Assembly: GCF_040047665.1 (NCBI RefSeq) | Contig: NZ_CP157355.1 | Coordinates: 372,001 to 436,000, forward strand | DNA: 64,000 nt | Reading direction: 5' to 3' | Source: Chitinibacter sp. FCG-7 | Lineage (GTDB): Bacteria; Pseudomonadota; Gammaproteobacteria; Burkholderiales; Chitinibacteraceae | Part shown: positions 18,016-28,039 of the stretch, piece by piece | Layout: each line of letters begins with the position of its first letter | How positions within the stretch are numbered: the first letter of the stretch is position 1 | Position numbers and translations under genes: made by a program | The notes under the pieces: generated by a model | Databases searched by the model: none | What the model was told of the DNA's origin: nothing | The model's input: the letters and a program-made list of their open reading frames with translations, nothing else

Positions 18016-19998
18016 TTATGCCACCTTGGGTAAGTTTGCAAGTTGAGTAGTCAACCAGGTACTTGTTGATTGCATCTGGGTAACCGCTAGATCAAGAGCA
18101 GTATACTGTTTTCTGTATCTCTGCTCGATATCAACTAATCGGCGATTAAATTCTTCAGTGCGCTTCGCGATATTCTTTGCCTCTCGATTCATTCCATCAA
18201 CCCGAGTCGCAACTTCACCTTTAGTCGACAACATCTTTTCAAGCATTGAATCAAATTGATAGCCAAAGCCGCGCGAAAAACTAATCGTGCCGCGGCTTGC
18301 GCCATCTGGCGAGCTCGCAGCTCCACCCAGCACGGAAAACTTTAATCCACTATCCAGAGTCACCTGCTGACCAACTCCAGTCTTGAGGTCATTACCCACT
18401 TTAACTTGAACATCTGTACCCGCTATCGGACCTGAAATACCTGTACCCAGCAAATCACTTGTGACACTAAGTGTTCCTTCGCTTCCAAATTTTGTATTAT
18501 TAATGACAATCTTATTATCAGCGCCGATCACAACCCCCACTTTTGCACCTGACGTTTGCAGTGCCGAGTTAGAGTTAATCCGTGTTTGTAATTCAGCAGC
18601 TAATTGTGCAGGAGTATAGTCCCCTTCAGTTAAAGTAACTGAAGCAATTGCTCCATTAACAGTAATGCCAAAATTCTTATTGGCAGCCCCAACATTAAAA
18701 GTACCTCCTGGACCACCAAACGTTAAGGCTGAAGTAGTATAGGTTGCCTGCGTCGCATTATTAACTACCGACACCCCCAAATCTGCAACTGTTTTGGTAT
18801 TCTTATCAAAGCTATCAATGCGAATTAATGAATCACTAGCACGCCCATTACTTGCAAATAGACTAATCACACCTTGAGCATCTTTCTCAACCGCTGCATT
18901 AAATTTTGTTGAATCTAGTGACATAACACCATTTTGATCCAGTTTAATACCAATTTGCGTTAATGATTTAAAATCCCCACCAGTCCCGGCAATTGTCTGA
19001 TTAATTGCATTCCGCAATGAAACTTGAATAGAACGAACCGTACCTTCACCATTCAATATGGCACCTTGCTTAGTGTCTTTATTATATGCAGTAGAGTCCG
19101 TTAGTGCTTTTGACAAATCATTATATGCCTTAATAAAATCCTGAACGCTTTTTGCAATTCCGCTTGTATTTTTCCCCACGCTTAAATTAACAGCTGAAGT
19201 CGTTACCTTATTAAGAGTAAGGGTTACGCCATCAATCACATCAGAAATTACATTCGCTGCTTTACTGATATCAATACCATCTATTTTGAACTTGGCATTT
19301 TGAGCGGCCTGGTTTTGCGTCAAGTTCGCTGCACCACCAGTTGATGCATTGTATGCGAGTCGAGACAAGCCAGCAGCATCACTATCAACACCATCACCCG
19401 TATCAGTTGTTGTAATTTTCAGTGCATTTGATTCGCCAGTATCATTCGATACAACAGTCAATTTATAACCACTGCCGTCATTAATAATACTCGCAGTTAC
19501 ACCCGCCTTTGCATTATTAATCGCATCACGAATACCGGTTAATGTATTATTGTTCGCATCTATTGTGATGCTTTTTGATGCCTTCTCAGGATTTGAAGTA
19601 AAGCTTGTGACGCCAGCAGCAGTTGTATATTTGCCAAAGTCCAATTTGATTGTGCCTAGCCCTACTTCTGCAGTAGTAGAAGCAAATGCACTAGAAGCCA
19701 ATTTCTGGTTTTGTGCCAATTGAGAAACTTCGAGTGAGAATTTACCATCTGCTGCGTTCTTTGCAGCAGATATGCTCACAAAATCAGTTGCAGAAGAGGT
19801 TGCATTAACAACATTAAAATTATCTGCGTTTGATAATTTTTGTGCGGCCCCTTGAAATGTGGATAGCGCGCCTTTTATTGAACCGTAAGCACTAATTCGT
19901 GCCTGGATACCAATATTTCTAACATCAAACTTCTTCAGGGGCTGGCGCTCCACTTCCATTAATTGATTTACAATTGAATTAACGTCGATACTAGCCAT
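18016..19998 (-). CDS. fliD: Flagellar filament cap protein FliD (HAP2)
   Basis: A 660-residue cap protein that sits at the filament tip and helps flagellin to polymerise. The N-terminal FliD_N domain starts with IDVNSIVNQLMEVERQPLKK. The middle contains Ig-like variable domains, and the C-terminal FliD_C helices end in a coiled coil (MNREAKNIAKRTEEFNRRLVDIEQRYRKQYTALD...). Length is at the upper end for the family. The open reading frame begins at the ATG at 19998 with a GGGGG-rich upstream stretch. Confidence 0.93.
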   Translation of the reverse strand: MASIDVNSIVNQLMEVERQPLKKFDVRNIGIQARISAYGSIKGALSTFQGAAQKLSNADNFNVVNATSSATDFVSISAAKNAADGKFSLEVSQLAQNQKLASSAFASTTAEVGLGTIKLDFGKYTTAAGVTSFTSNPEKASKSITIDANNNTLTGIRDAINNAKAGVTASIINDGSGYKLTVVSNDTGESNALKITTTDTGDGVDSDAAGLSRLAYNASTGGAANLTQNQAAQNAKFKIDGIDISKAANVISDVIDGVTLTLNKVTTSAVNLSVGKNTSGIAKSVQDFIKAYNDLSKALTDSTAYNKDTKQGAILNGEGTVRSIQVSLRNAINQTIAGTGGDFKSLTQIGIKLDQNGVMSLDSTKFNAAVEKDAQGVISLFASNGRASDSLIRIDSFDKNTKTVADLGVSVVNNATQATYTTSALTFGGPGGTFNVGAANKNFGITVNGAIASVTLTEGDYTPAQLAAELQTRINSNSALQTSGAKVGVVIGADNKIVINNTKFGSEGTLSVTSDLLGTGISGPIAGTDVQVKVGNDLKTGVGQQVTLDSGLKFSVLGGAASSPDGASRGTISFSRGFGYQFDSMLEKMLSTKGEVATRVDGMNREAKNIAKRTEEFNRRLVDIEQRYRKQYTALDLAVTQMQSTSTWLTTQLANLPKVA

Positions 19999-20113
19999 GA
20001 TTACCCCCTATACAGCAAGTCTTAAAGTCGATGCGAACAGATTGTATGGCACCATACTTTAGACATCAGCACAAATCTATAATTACCAAATTGGTCGCTT
20101 CACCCTCGTTCCA

Positions 20114-20497
20114 CTAAGCCTTGTCACGCACAAGCAATCCTTGTAGCTTATCAAGCGCTTTTGCAATATTGATCACTTCTTCAGAAGGAAACTGTCGCAA
20201 CACTTCTTTGGATTTGGTATCAATCAACTTCACTAGGCGTATATTTGTATCTTCATCCATACCAAATTCCAAACCAATCCCTTGATTCAGTAATTTGATT
20301 GTATCGTTGATTTTTTTGACGGCATCTTCTACCTGGTTGGCCAACTCTTTCGGGTCTAGCGCTTTAACTGCGTCTTCAGTCTGTGTTGCAGTTGGCTCAA
20401 TAACAGGATCGGAGCGTTTATTGACAGCAACATTCGCGTCATCTTGCCGCAACTGAGGCGATATCGCGGAAGCTAAATTTAAAGATGATATTTGCAT
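20114..20497 (-). CDS. flaG: FlaG family protein
   Basis: A 127-residue protein with the FlaG core: KINDTIKLLNQGIGLEFGMDEDTNIRLVKLIDTKSKEVLRQFPSEE, ending in a helix. FlaG is linked to filament length control and is usually encoded between fliC and fliD, as here. The ATG at 20497 (MQISSLNLAS) has an AGAGGTG site. The longer frame from 20563 would read through the hairpin at 20520-20548 and is not family-like. Confidence 0.87.
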   Translation of the reverse strand: MQISSLNLASAISPQLRQDDANVAVNKRSDPVIEPTATQTEDAVKALDPKELANQVEDAVKKINDTIKLLNQGIGLEFGMDEDTNIRLVKLIDTKSKEVLRQFPSEEVINIAKALDKLQGLLVRDKA

Positions 20498-20519
20498 GAT
20501 GCACCTCTTTTTGTAGAGA

Positions 20520-20548
20520 TGCCCCAGCACCTGATTAGCGCTGGGGCA
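20520..20548 (-). terminator. Hairpin between fliC and flaG
   Basis: Perfect 9-bp stem TGCCCCAGC/GCTGGGGCA with an 11-base loop, 35 bp after the fliC stop and just before the flaG ribosome site. It lacks a T-run. It may limit readthrough or stabilise the abundant fliC mRNA 3' end. Confidence 0.5.
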
Positions 20549-20582
20549 GTTTAGCTCAACCAATCAAACCGGAATTATGCGA

Positions 20583-22049
20583 TTAGCCACGCAGCAAGCT
20601 CAACACCTGCTGTGGTAAGGCGTTAGCCTGAGCCAACATCGCAGTACCCGCCTGCTGCAACACCTGAGCTTTAGTCAGGTTTGATGTTTCCGAGGCAAAA
20701 TCAGCATCACGAATCCGACTACGTGAAGCTGACATATTCTCACCCGCAGTCTGCAGATTCGAAATGGTATTTTCAAAGCGGCTTTGCAAGGCACCGAACT
20801 TGGCACGCTGACCATTGGTAGCTTGCAGCGCCCCATCTACAATGGCAATAGTGCGATTGGCTCCTGCTACAGTTGATACATCAACCTGCTCAACTTTTTG
20901 CAACTGTGAAGCCGAAGTGGCAGTATTAAAGAAACTTGCAGTTTCTGACGCTACCACATTAAAGGACCGATCAGAATCTAATGTTACCTCACCAGTACCC
21001 ACTGCGCTTGCGCCTGATGCAGTCGCAGTACCACCAATTGTCAAGCCGCCAGTACCTGAAGTAATTGTAGTCGTGATATTCTGACCTGCATCATTCGTCA
21101 GCGTAACGCCTGTACCTGCGGAATTCAATTTGGCAGAGACACCCGTTTTACCTGATTGCTCATTAATTGCATTAATCACCCCCGACAAACCATCGCCATT
21201 AATCGCGGAGCCGGTCGTGAATGAAATTGCTTGTGCTGTCGTGTTATTCGACGTCATGCTGATAGAGTAACTGGTACTTGCAGTAAAGGCCGTAACATCA
21301 AATTCTGTACGCGCAGTAGCTGTAACACCTGTAGTGCCAGTTTGTGCATTGATATTCGCCGCGAATGTCTTGGCTGAATCACCAGCAGCATATGCAACGT
21401 TTGCACTGCCTGTTGCACCATTAATTGTTACACCACCAGCAACTACACGCGTTGTAGCTGCAGCATTTGACGCAACAGCGTTAGCCGTACTCCCTGATGT
21501 CAAATTACCCGTTGCCGCAGCCGATGAACCAATCCGGTTATTACCATATGCAGACGTACGGAAGTTTGCAGTAGTTGATGTGATTGTTTGGTTGGCATTA
21601 GCGCCAACTTGGTAAACCGAACTATTGGTGCCATCAAGCAGTTTCTGGCCATTAAACTCAGTTGTTTGAGCAATACGGTCCAACTCTGAGGACAACTGGG
21701 TCACCTCTTGCTGCAAGGCTGTACGGTCAGACGCAGAATTTGTCGCATTCGCTGATTGCACTGCGAGCTCACGGATACGTTGCAGGATATTACCCGTTGA
21801 ACTCAGAGCACCCTCAGCCGTCTGTGCCATTGAGATGCCATCATTGGCATTGCGGCGGGCTTGATCCATACCACGGATTTGAGCGCTAAACCGCTCAGAA
21901 ATCGCCAAACCTGCAGCGTCATCTTTTGCAGAGTTAATCCGCATACCGGAAGACAAGCGCTGCAAAGAGGTTGACAGCATCCCTTGGGATTTATCAAGGT
22001 TACGCTGAGAATTGAGTGAGGCTACGTTGGTGTTAATTACTTGAGCCAT
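20583..22049 (-). CDS. fliC: Flagellin
   Basis: A 488-residue flagellin. The conserved N-terminal D0/D1 region begins [20 protein letters not shown] and the conserved C-terminal D1/D0 region contains [28 protein letters not shown] and ends [15 protein letters not shown]. The middle (about 170-400) is Thr/Ser/Ala/Asn-rich, providing many candidate sites for O-glycosylation by the neighbouring pseudaminic-acid pathway (inferred). A sigma-28 promoter lies 70-100 bp upstream. Confidence 0.97.
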   Translation of the reverse strand: MAQVINTNVASLNSQRNLDKSQGMLSTSLQRLSSGMRINSAKDDAAGLAISERFSAQIRGMDQARRNANDGISMAQTAEGALSSTGNILQRIRELAVQSANATNSASDRTALQQEVTQLSSELDRIAQTTEFNGQKLLDGTNSSVYQVGANANQTITSTTANFRTSAYGNNRIGSSAAATGNLTSGSTANAVASNAAATTRVVAGGVTINGATGSANVAYAAGDSAKTFAANINAQTGTTGVTATARTEFDVTAFTASTSYSISMTSNNTTAQAISFTTGSAINGDGLSGVINAINEQSGKTGVSAKLNSAGTGVTLTNDAGQNITTTITSGTGGLTIGGTATASGASAVGTGEVTLDSDRSFNVVASETASFFNTATSASQLQKVEQVDVSTVAGANRTIAIVDGALQATNGQRAKFGALQSRFENTISNLQTAGENMSASRSRIRDADFASETSNLTKAQVLQQAGTAMLAQANALPQQVLSLLRG

Positions 22050-22120
22050 GATTGCTTCTCCTAAAAGTCAAAATCCAGTTTCGTGGATTGGGCTCACCCA
22101 ACGGCGTACCCATGGCTCAG

Positions 22121-22147
22121 TTATCGACATACCCTAACGAGACTTTA
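22121..22147 (-). promoter_or_regulatory. Sigma-28 (FliA) promoter of fliC
   Basis: On the minus strand, TAAAGTCT (22147-22140), an 11-base spacer and GTCGATAA (22128-22121) match the flagellar sigma-28 consensus TAAAGTTT-N11-GCCGATAA with one mismatch in each box. It is correctly placed about 72 bp upstream of the fliC ATG, and its -35 box overlaps the 3' end of the TPR glycosyltransferase gene. Confidence 0.88.
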
Positions 22148-24066
22148 GGGCTTTGACTGTATTTTTTCTTTGGCGAGTTGCAAAATGATGAGAGAAGTTT
22201 GCTCAATCACATTTTGCCAGTTATTTTCTATACCTCTAGCCAAGACAGTGGTAGTAGGGAACCAAGGTGAATAACCTTCGTTCCCCAGCATCCAAAAATC
22301 CTGCTGCAATGATAATAGGTATAAGGCAGGAAGACCCAAGGCTCCAGCCAGCATTAATGTTGACGTACATGGTGCCACAATTAGATCGCATGCTTTCATG
22401 AGGCAGGCCGTTGCATCCAAATCATCAAATAAATCAACCTCATATGCATGCAATACCTTACCAGGAAAGCGCTCGTCTAATTGCTGCTTTTCAATGTCAC
22501 TAAGGTGATATTGAAGGTTAACGTAAACCACACCAGGCAACTCAAACATGGGGGCCAAATCATCAAGCGACAGGTAATGGACGTCACGTATCGCATCAGA
22601 ATAACCACTTCGCCAAGCCAACCCAACTAGTAAGTTGGGTTGCAATTCTTTCAGGCGTTGCCGCCAATGTTCTGTTCTAATTACGTCGTCCTGCATTAGC
22701 CGCGGGTTAATTGGGAAAGACTCGACATGACGTCTAAAGAACCTCGGGAGTGAAGCAATTGGAATCTGATAGTCAAAATGCTCCAGCATCATCGGGTGAC
22801 GTGGCACACGATTTGGAATAATCGCCACCTCTGGATAGGTACGACTAAATAAGGTGACTAATTTAGGGTGGCACGCATAGACAACTGTTGAAAACTCTTG
22901 AGCTAGGTCAGGCAGACAAGTAGCCCACATGATTTCATCACCCAACCCCTGCTCACGGTACACTAAGATAGATTTGCCGACACCGCTTTCACCTTTCCAC
23001 TCAGGAATGGCAAGGTCCAATTTCTGCCCCCCTCTGGCCGCACCCAGCGCGACTCATAGCTTTCCCACGCAACATCAAGTTGCCCCAGCGCCATTTGTGT
23101 CATGGATAAGTGATACATAAAACCAGGGGAATCAGGGCGCTTTTCCAACGCTAGATAGTGATGCTGTAAAGCCTTTGCATACTCACCTTTTTGCTGAAGA
23201 AAAATAGCATACAAATCATGGACATCGGGATGCGAAGGAAATTTTTCGAGTGCCGCACAGAATGATTTTTCTGCTTCGGCATAATCGTGATTGACCTGGT
23301 ACTGAAATGTCGCCATGTTGACTGCATAAATCCACTCATTTTTTGAGTATTCGGCAGCCTTCATATATTGGGCTTTTCCTAATTCAAAATCACCCAACTC
23401 AACCAGTACACAACCGAAATTAGCATAAAAACTGCCAAGCTCGCCCTCGCTTAAATCAGCAAATCTAGCCGATTCTTGCAAAATCTCAAACGCTTGGCGT
23501 GACTCGGTAAACTTGCCTATTTTCAGAAAAACACTTGCTTTTTGCAGTAAATACCGAGGATTTTCAGGGTCTTCAACTTGATCTAAATAAGTTAATGCAT
23601 CAGCAAAGTGCCCTCGCAAAACCGAAGCACCTGCCAAATTAATAATTGCGGAAGTCATCCCAGGCCGCACTGCAATTGCCTTCCGCAGGTAATTCTCGGC
23701 AGATGTTAAATCATCCCTCGCTAATGCAATTGCACCCAATTCATTACTCACCTCAGCATCAAGTGGCTGCTCTTGGTGTAGAGTCAGAAAAATCTCCTCG
23801 GCTTGTGACATATTACCTGCCAGCTTTTCCAATTTACCAAGGTTATACCGCAATGAATAATGGCTCGGTTGCAATTTTAGAGCCTGCATAAAAATAGAAC
23901 GTGCAGCAACATAATCACCCATGCTGGCATAAATTGCTGCACGTAAATGTTGAACATCAAAATCAGCAATATCAGAAGGTAATTTATTCAGAATCGATAA
24001 TGCATCCAGGAGCTTGTTATTTTGAAACAAACCAAGAGCCTGCTGAAAAATTTTATTTTTTTGCAC
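22145..24066 (-). pseudogene. TPR glycosyltransferase-like protein, split by a G6-tract frameshift
   Basis: Two overlapping frames together encode one familiar architecture. The N-terminal half (22963-24066) contains about eight TPR-like repeats and ends at YESRWVRPEG. The C-terminal half (22145-23020) begins in LDLAIPEWKGE, then GVGKSILVYREQGLGDEIMW, the glycosyltransferase-9/41-like domain usually fused behind TPRs. The frame changes in a run of six G (plus-strand C at 23027-23032). Adding one G gives a continuous EGGQKLDLAIPEWKGE. It is the last gene of the pse cluster, next to fliC, so it is a candidate flagellin glycosyltransferase. The break may be real inactivation, slipped-strand phase variation or a sequencing error. 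Confidence 0.8.
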
Positions 24067-24096
24067 ATCAATCCCTTTAATTATCTGACAACTGAA

Positions 24097-25137
24097 TTAG
24101 AGTAGTTCAAACGTTAATGGCGTACCACGCGAAATATCGTTTTTTGCAACTTTGCCAAGTACAAAATCCAGATATTTTGGTGAAAGCCCCAGGCCAGGTC
24201 GAATCGCACGCACATTGTCTATTGTAAAAACCTCTCCTGCTTTAATATCACTACAAATATATAAAGAACGTCGATACATTAAACTTTTATTTTCAGCTTG
24301 AGTCGGGCCATACAGCACTTTTCCCAAAGCCTGCCACGCACGCTCAGTTTCTACCACCAAACTTTCAAACTCATGAGGTTCTAGGGAAAATGTTGAATCA
24401 ACACCGCCATCTGCACGTGACAAAGTGAAATGCTTTTCAACAACACTTGCCCCAAGTGCTATGGCAGCCACAGCCGCACCTATACCCAAGGTGTGGTCAG
24501 ATAAGCCTACTTCGCATGAAAATAACGTGCCTAGATGGGGTATTGTTCTCAAATGACTGTTGATTGGGGATGCGGGATAGGTACTGGTACATTTGAGCAA
24601 AATCAAATCAACACAGCCAGCCTCACGAGCTGCGCGCACTGTTTCATCCAATTCAGCAATGCTGGCCATTCCTGTTGAAATAATCACCGGCTTACCTGTT
24701 GCTGCTACTTTGCGAATCAATGGTAAGTCCGTATTTTCAAAGCTCGCAATTTTGTAAGCGGGTACATCCAAACTTTCCAGAAAATCAACTGCGCTTTCAT
24801 CAAATGGCGTGGAGAAGGCAATCATTCCCAGCTCACGCGCCCTAGCAAAAATAGGTTCATGCCATTCCCATGGTGTGTGTGCTTGTTGATACAAATCATA
24901 TAGGGATGAACCTGCCCATAAATTGTTCGGATCGGAAACAAAAAACTCAGCCGAACTCAGATTAAGTGTCATCGTCTCCGCTGTATACGTTTGCAATTTT
25001 AGTGCATGCGCCCCTGCCCTTGCAGCAGCCTCAACAATTTGCAGAGCACGTTCTAAAGATTGATTGTGATTACCTGACATTTCGGCAATCATAAAAGGCG
25101 GCATGTGAGCACCAATTTCTCTACCTGCTATGTTCAT
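24097..25137 (-). CDS. pseI: Pseudaminic acid synthase (NeuB/SpsE family)
   Basis: A 346-residue enzyme that condenses 2,4-diacetamido-2,4,6-trideoxy-L-altrose with phosphoenolpyruvate to make pseudaminic acid. The NeuB domain opens with PPFMIAEMSGNHNQSLERAL, characteristic of PseI and not of sialic-acid NeuB, and continues with GAHALKLQTYTAETMT and KCTSTYPA. A SAF/antifreeze-like domain closes the protein (about 285-346, SLYICSDIKAGEVFT). It is part of the tightly packed minus-strand cluster. Confidence 0.93.
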   Translation of the reverse strand: MNIAGREIGAHMPPFMIAEMSGNHNQSLERALQIVEAAARAGAHALKLQTYTAETMTLNLSSAEFFVSDPNNLWAGSSLYDLYQQAHTPWEWHEPIFARARELGMIAFSTPFDESAVDFLESLDVPAYKIASFENTDLPLIRKVAATGKPVIISTGMASIAELDETVRAAREAGCVDLILLKCTSTYPASPINSHLRTIPHLGTLFSCEVGLSDHTLGIGAAVAAIALGASVVEKHFTLSRADGGVDSTFSLEPHEFESLVVETERAWQALGKVLYGPTQAENKSLMYRRSLYICSDIKAGEVFTIDNVRAIRPGLGLSPKYLDFVLGKVAKNDISRGTPLTFELL

Positions 25138-25139
25138 AC

Positions 25140-26033
25140 TCAGCTCTTTTTCGGAATCGCATACATCGTTATTTGTCGACCTAAACCTAGCTCACCTAAA
25201 GACTGGTAAAGTTTCTGCAAAACTTCAAAACGACCATTTTGGGCTAGCGTTTGTTCAAATTTCACACGTTTTTGATGACAAATCTTTCCTAAGGCATCTT
25301 TGCCGACATAAACATCACCAAATAACAAAAACATTTCCAGTGGAAAAGAAGACTCAATATGTACGACCTCAAAACCACACAATTCAAACAGATTCTTCAA
25401 TGAGTTGACATTAAAATAATTAATGTGTCCTGGAGGGCAAATCCACCATTGATCAAGCTGATACTCCCGATCAGCGACTACCTGAAATTCATTAAATTCA
25501 TTTGGCACCTCAACTACCAGCATTCCATTTGGTGACAGATAATGCTTCAGGATTCTCTTCAAAACTTCTGCAGGCTCTCGCAAGTGCTCCAAAACATTGA
25601 GTAGCGTAACCACATCAAATTTTTCCCCGAAATCATGGATGTGATTTTCAAAGCCCAGCTGAATTACAGACAACCCCTGTGAAATCCCGTAGGCACATCC
25701 TTCAGCAGATGGTTCCATGCCACTGACTTGCATCCCTTGCTCGCGAAAGTAAAGCAATGCCTGACAATAACCGCAACCAATATCTAGCAAAGTTCGTCCT
25801 TTCAAATCTCCAATGTATTTATGACATTGCTCATATATAAATCTCCATCTTAGCAAGAAAAATTCTTTATCCTTCTCTTGTACAGCTAAGTCAGAATCAT
25901 TGAATTTTTTATACTCACCAGAATAAAACTCATTCAGATAGAATTGTTCAACCTGTTCATAAGATGGAACAGGATCTACACGAAGATAGTTAAATTCAGG
26001 ATCTTCTACCAACTTATAGCCATTCAATATCAT
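25140..26033 (-). CDS. Class I SAM-dependent methyltransferase
   Basis: A 297-residue methyltransferase of the Methyltransf_23 type. Motif I TLLDIGCGYCQALLYFREQG lies at about 81-100, with MEPSAEG after it and FDVVTLLNVLEHLREP and PPGHINYFN further on. It is encoded two bases before pseI and eight bases after the MBL-fold gene. A role in methylating a sugar of the flagellar glycan is inferred from position; the acceptor is unknown. Confidence 0.85.
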   Translation of the reverse strand: MILNGYKLVEDPEFNYLRVDPVPSYEQVEQFYLNEFYSGEYKKFNDSDLAVQEKDKEFFLLRWRFIYEQCHKYIGDLKGRTLLDIGCGYCQALLYFREQGMQVSGMEPSAEGCAYGISQGLSVIQLGFENHIHDFGEKFDVVTLLNVLEHLREPAEVLKRILKHYLSPNGMLVVEVPNEFNEFQVVADREYQLDQWWICPPGHINYFNVNSLKNLFELCGFEVVHIESSFPLEMFLLFGDVYVGKDALGKICHQKRVKFEQTLAQNGRFEVLQKLYQSLGELGLGRQITMYAIPKKS

Positions 26034-26040
26034 ACCAAAC

Positions 26041-27336
26041 CTATATACGGAGATGATTTAAAGCAATGTATACTTCAAAAATATACTTATCAGGAAACCG
26101 GTGATAAGATAGAAAACCACTTGCATCAGCAATATTCCAAGAAAAGCCCCCTGTCAAGAGTAAATAAAGTAGATTTTTATCACATGCAATAACTAGTCTA
26201 TTGTTTTCGCATGGCTTAGTTGAAAATTCAAGGGTATATGGTTTTGACAATGAAATATTCGCATACTGACCTAGGGCAATTTGAATAGAATAGCTCCATG
26301 ATAAATTAATATTCTTAGCATCGAGATAGCCTTTAAGGCGAGCAAAAGCCAAATTCATCAAGTATTCAAAGGAAACAGTCGGCACAAGTTGTATGAATTC
26401 ATGTCCATGTAGTACATTGCTTGCCACATCATTAATAAACTGAGTGCGCTTGTATTCATTTTCATAAAAGGCAATAGCACTAGTGTAATCTGCTCCCGCC
26501 TCACTTTCCAACTCAAGCTGATCCCCAGGATTTAATAAAACAGGCTTGAATTGATCATTCTTGCTTACCTCTCCAGCAAGGTATTTATATGGAGAAGCAG
26601 CACTTTTTGGCCATGCCATCAAGCCATTCAGTTTGGCACTTCGGCCTGCCAATACATGACTACTGGCTGCACATGCAAATAATCGAGGCTTCAATCTTCG
26701 CAAACAAGCCAACATCTGTTTCTGATATTTTTCAATTATTTGAGCTGCACGTTCTAATTTTTCACTATCAGTAAGATTTTGATAGCAGGCAGGATAACCA
26801 GATCCACCCGCAGGAGGCAGCAAAGCCAGCTCAAAATTATACTGCGATAAATATTGATCTAACCCAGGGTAAGGTGGATTGTCATTCGCAAAATAAATGG
26901 TTTTACTGTCAAAATGAATTAGTAACGAGGAATCAAGAATATGATTAAGTTCATGCTCTGGATCCGCTTCAACAACTTCAAAATATAAGCATGGAGCAGC
27001 TTCAAATTTGACACGTGGCCTAAGATTAATAATGTCCTTGAATTTCAGTGAATGATACTTTAAAAATTTCTCTACGAAATTAGGTTTTTTATCCATTAAA
27101 ACCACTGTCGCATTACGATCTAATTTCTCCAGTGTTTTTAAATCGCAATGATCTTCATGAATATGAGATATGAAAATATAATCCAGAGCTCCAATATCTT
27201 TGGCTTGAATCGTTGGTGGAGGATATTGCAACCAGCTCCCACCATAAATTGCACCACCAATCCATGGATCAGTCAGAACTCGAACTCCATTGAACTCAAA
27301 CAAGAAACAGGAATCTGCGATTAATTGAACTTTCAT
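26041..27336 (-). CDS. MBL-fold metallohydrolase-like protein in the glycan cluster
   Basis: A 431-residue protein with an N-terminal metallo-beta-lactamase fold: DSCFLFEFNGVRVLTDPW, the metal motif HIHEDHCD (about 58-65), and the later segment TIYFANDNPPYPGLD. It resembles the broad UlaG/NAPE-PLD/CMP-sialate-hydroxylase branch in its opening, but no Rieske motif (CxH...CxxH) is visible. The C-terminal 150 residues are not recognised. Position among pseudaminic-acid genes suggests modification of the sugar or its nucleotide form; this is speculative. Confidence 0.7.
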   Translation of the reverse strand: MKVQLIADSCFLFEFNGVRVLTDPWIGGAIYGGSWLQYPPPTIQAKDIGALDYIFISHIHEDHCDLKTLEKLDRNATVVLMDKKPNFVEKFLKYHSLKFKDIINLRPRVKFEAAPCLYFEVVEADPEHELNHILDSSLLIHFDSKTIYFANDNPPYPGLDQYLSQYNFELALLPPAGGSGYPACYQNLTDSEKLERAAQIIEKYQKQMLACLRRLKPRLFACAASSHVLAGRSAKLNGLMAWPKSAASPYKYLAGEVSKNDQFKPVLLNPGDQLELESEAGADYTSAIAFYENEYKRTQFINDVASNVLHGHEFIQLVPTVSFEYLMNLAFARLKGYLDAKNINLSWSYSIQIALGQYANISLSKPYTLEFSTKPCENNRLVIACDKNLLYLLLTGGFSWNIADASGFLSYHRFPDKYIFEVYIALNHLRI

Positions 27337-27345
27337 TATATTCTC

Positions 27346-28039
27346 TCATTGGGATAATATATACTGCCTTGCTCCATGAAACCCACAATGAGCAACAACA
27401 TCAACAATAGAAAGACGATCAGTAAAGTCATTTATATTACTTTGCACATACGGCTTCGGATAAAAACTTTGAAAATGGAGTCGGATATCTGAGCCGATTT
27501 CAAATCCATCATCAGTTAGATATTTTTTAGCCCCCATCGGAGAAAAATACTCATCACACTTCATTAATTGACATAGTGATTTCAAGCGCTCAATGCGCTG
27601 ACTTGGCATTGAAAAATGATGTGCGACAAATCGAGGCGTCAGTATTTGCAACCGCTGACAAAAATAGTTAGTCAGGTTAATATTCAGCTCTGATAAGCGT
27701 ACTTCCCCCCCCGAAGCAATCATTTCGATCACCTCTTTAACATCAGAAAAATGCGTTGCATTTCTATAGGCATTAAATAGCGTAGCAGCATGCTTTTTAC
27801 GCCAATTGTTTTGATTTGGATCAATCATTACATCTTGAATATGCTGACCTAGAAAAGCACGCTGAACAGGAACAGTTAACCATTGCACATGCCCCTGATA
27901 GAGTATCCTGTTACGCTGCTGCCAAGTCCCCTCTCTCGTATTGGACATTATCTAAATAGATAAACACATCTGACTTGGCAATCAAATTGAAGTAGCCAGC
28001 CCATGGCAAATAAAATGGCTGCATAATCGCACATCTCAT
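27346..28039 (-). pseudogene. WbqC-family protein, N-terminus frameshifted
   Basis: WbqC proteins begin MQP-aromatic-PY-GY-x-LI and are about 230 residues. Here that start is encoded from the ATG at 28039 (MRCAIMQPFYLPWAGYFNLI, then AKSDVFIYLDNVQYER) but in a frame different from the rest (GTWQQRNRILYQGHVQWL onward). The break lies in a GGGG run (plus-strand C at 27928-27931). Removing one G joins the two parts exactly. The ATG overlaps the pseG-pseH stop (ATGA). A separate run of eight G (plus-strand C at 27705-27712, coding SGGE) is also present. WbqC function is not firmly established; it recurs in O-antigen and flagellar glycan loci. Confidence 0.8.

Noticed and set aside
20040..20080. 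Sigma-28 promoter upstream of fliD
   Set aside because: A TAAAGTAT is present on the minus strand, but no GCCGATAA-like box follows at the proper spacing.
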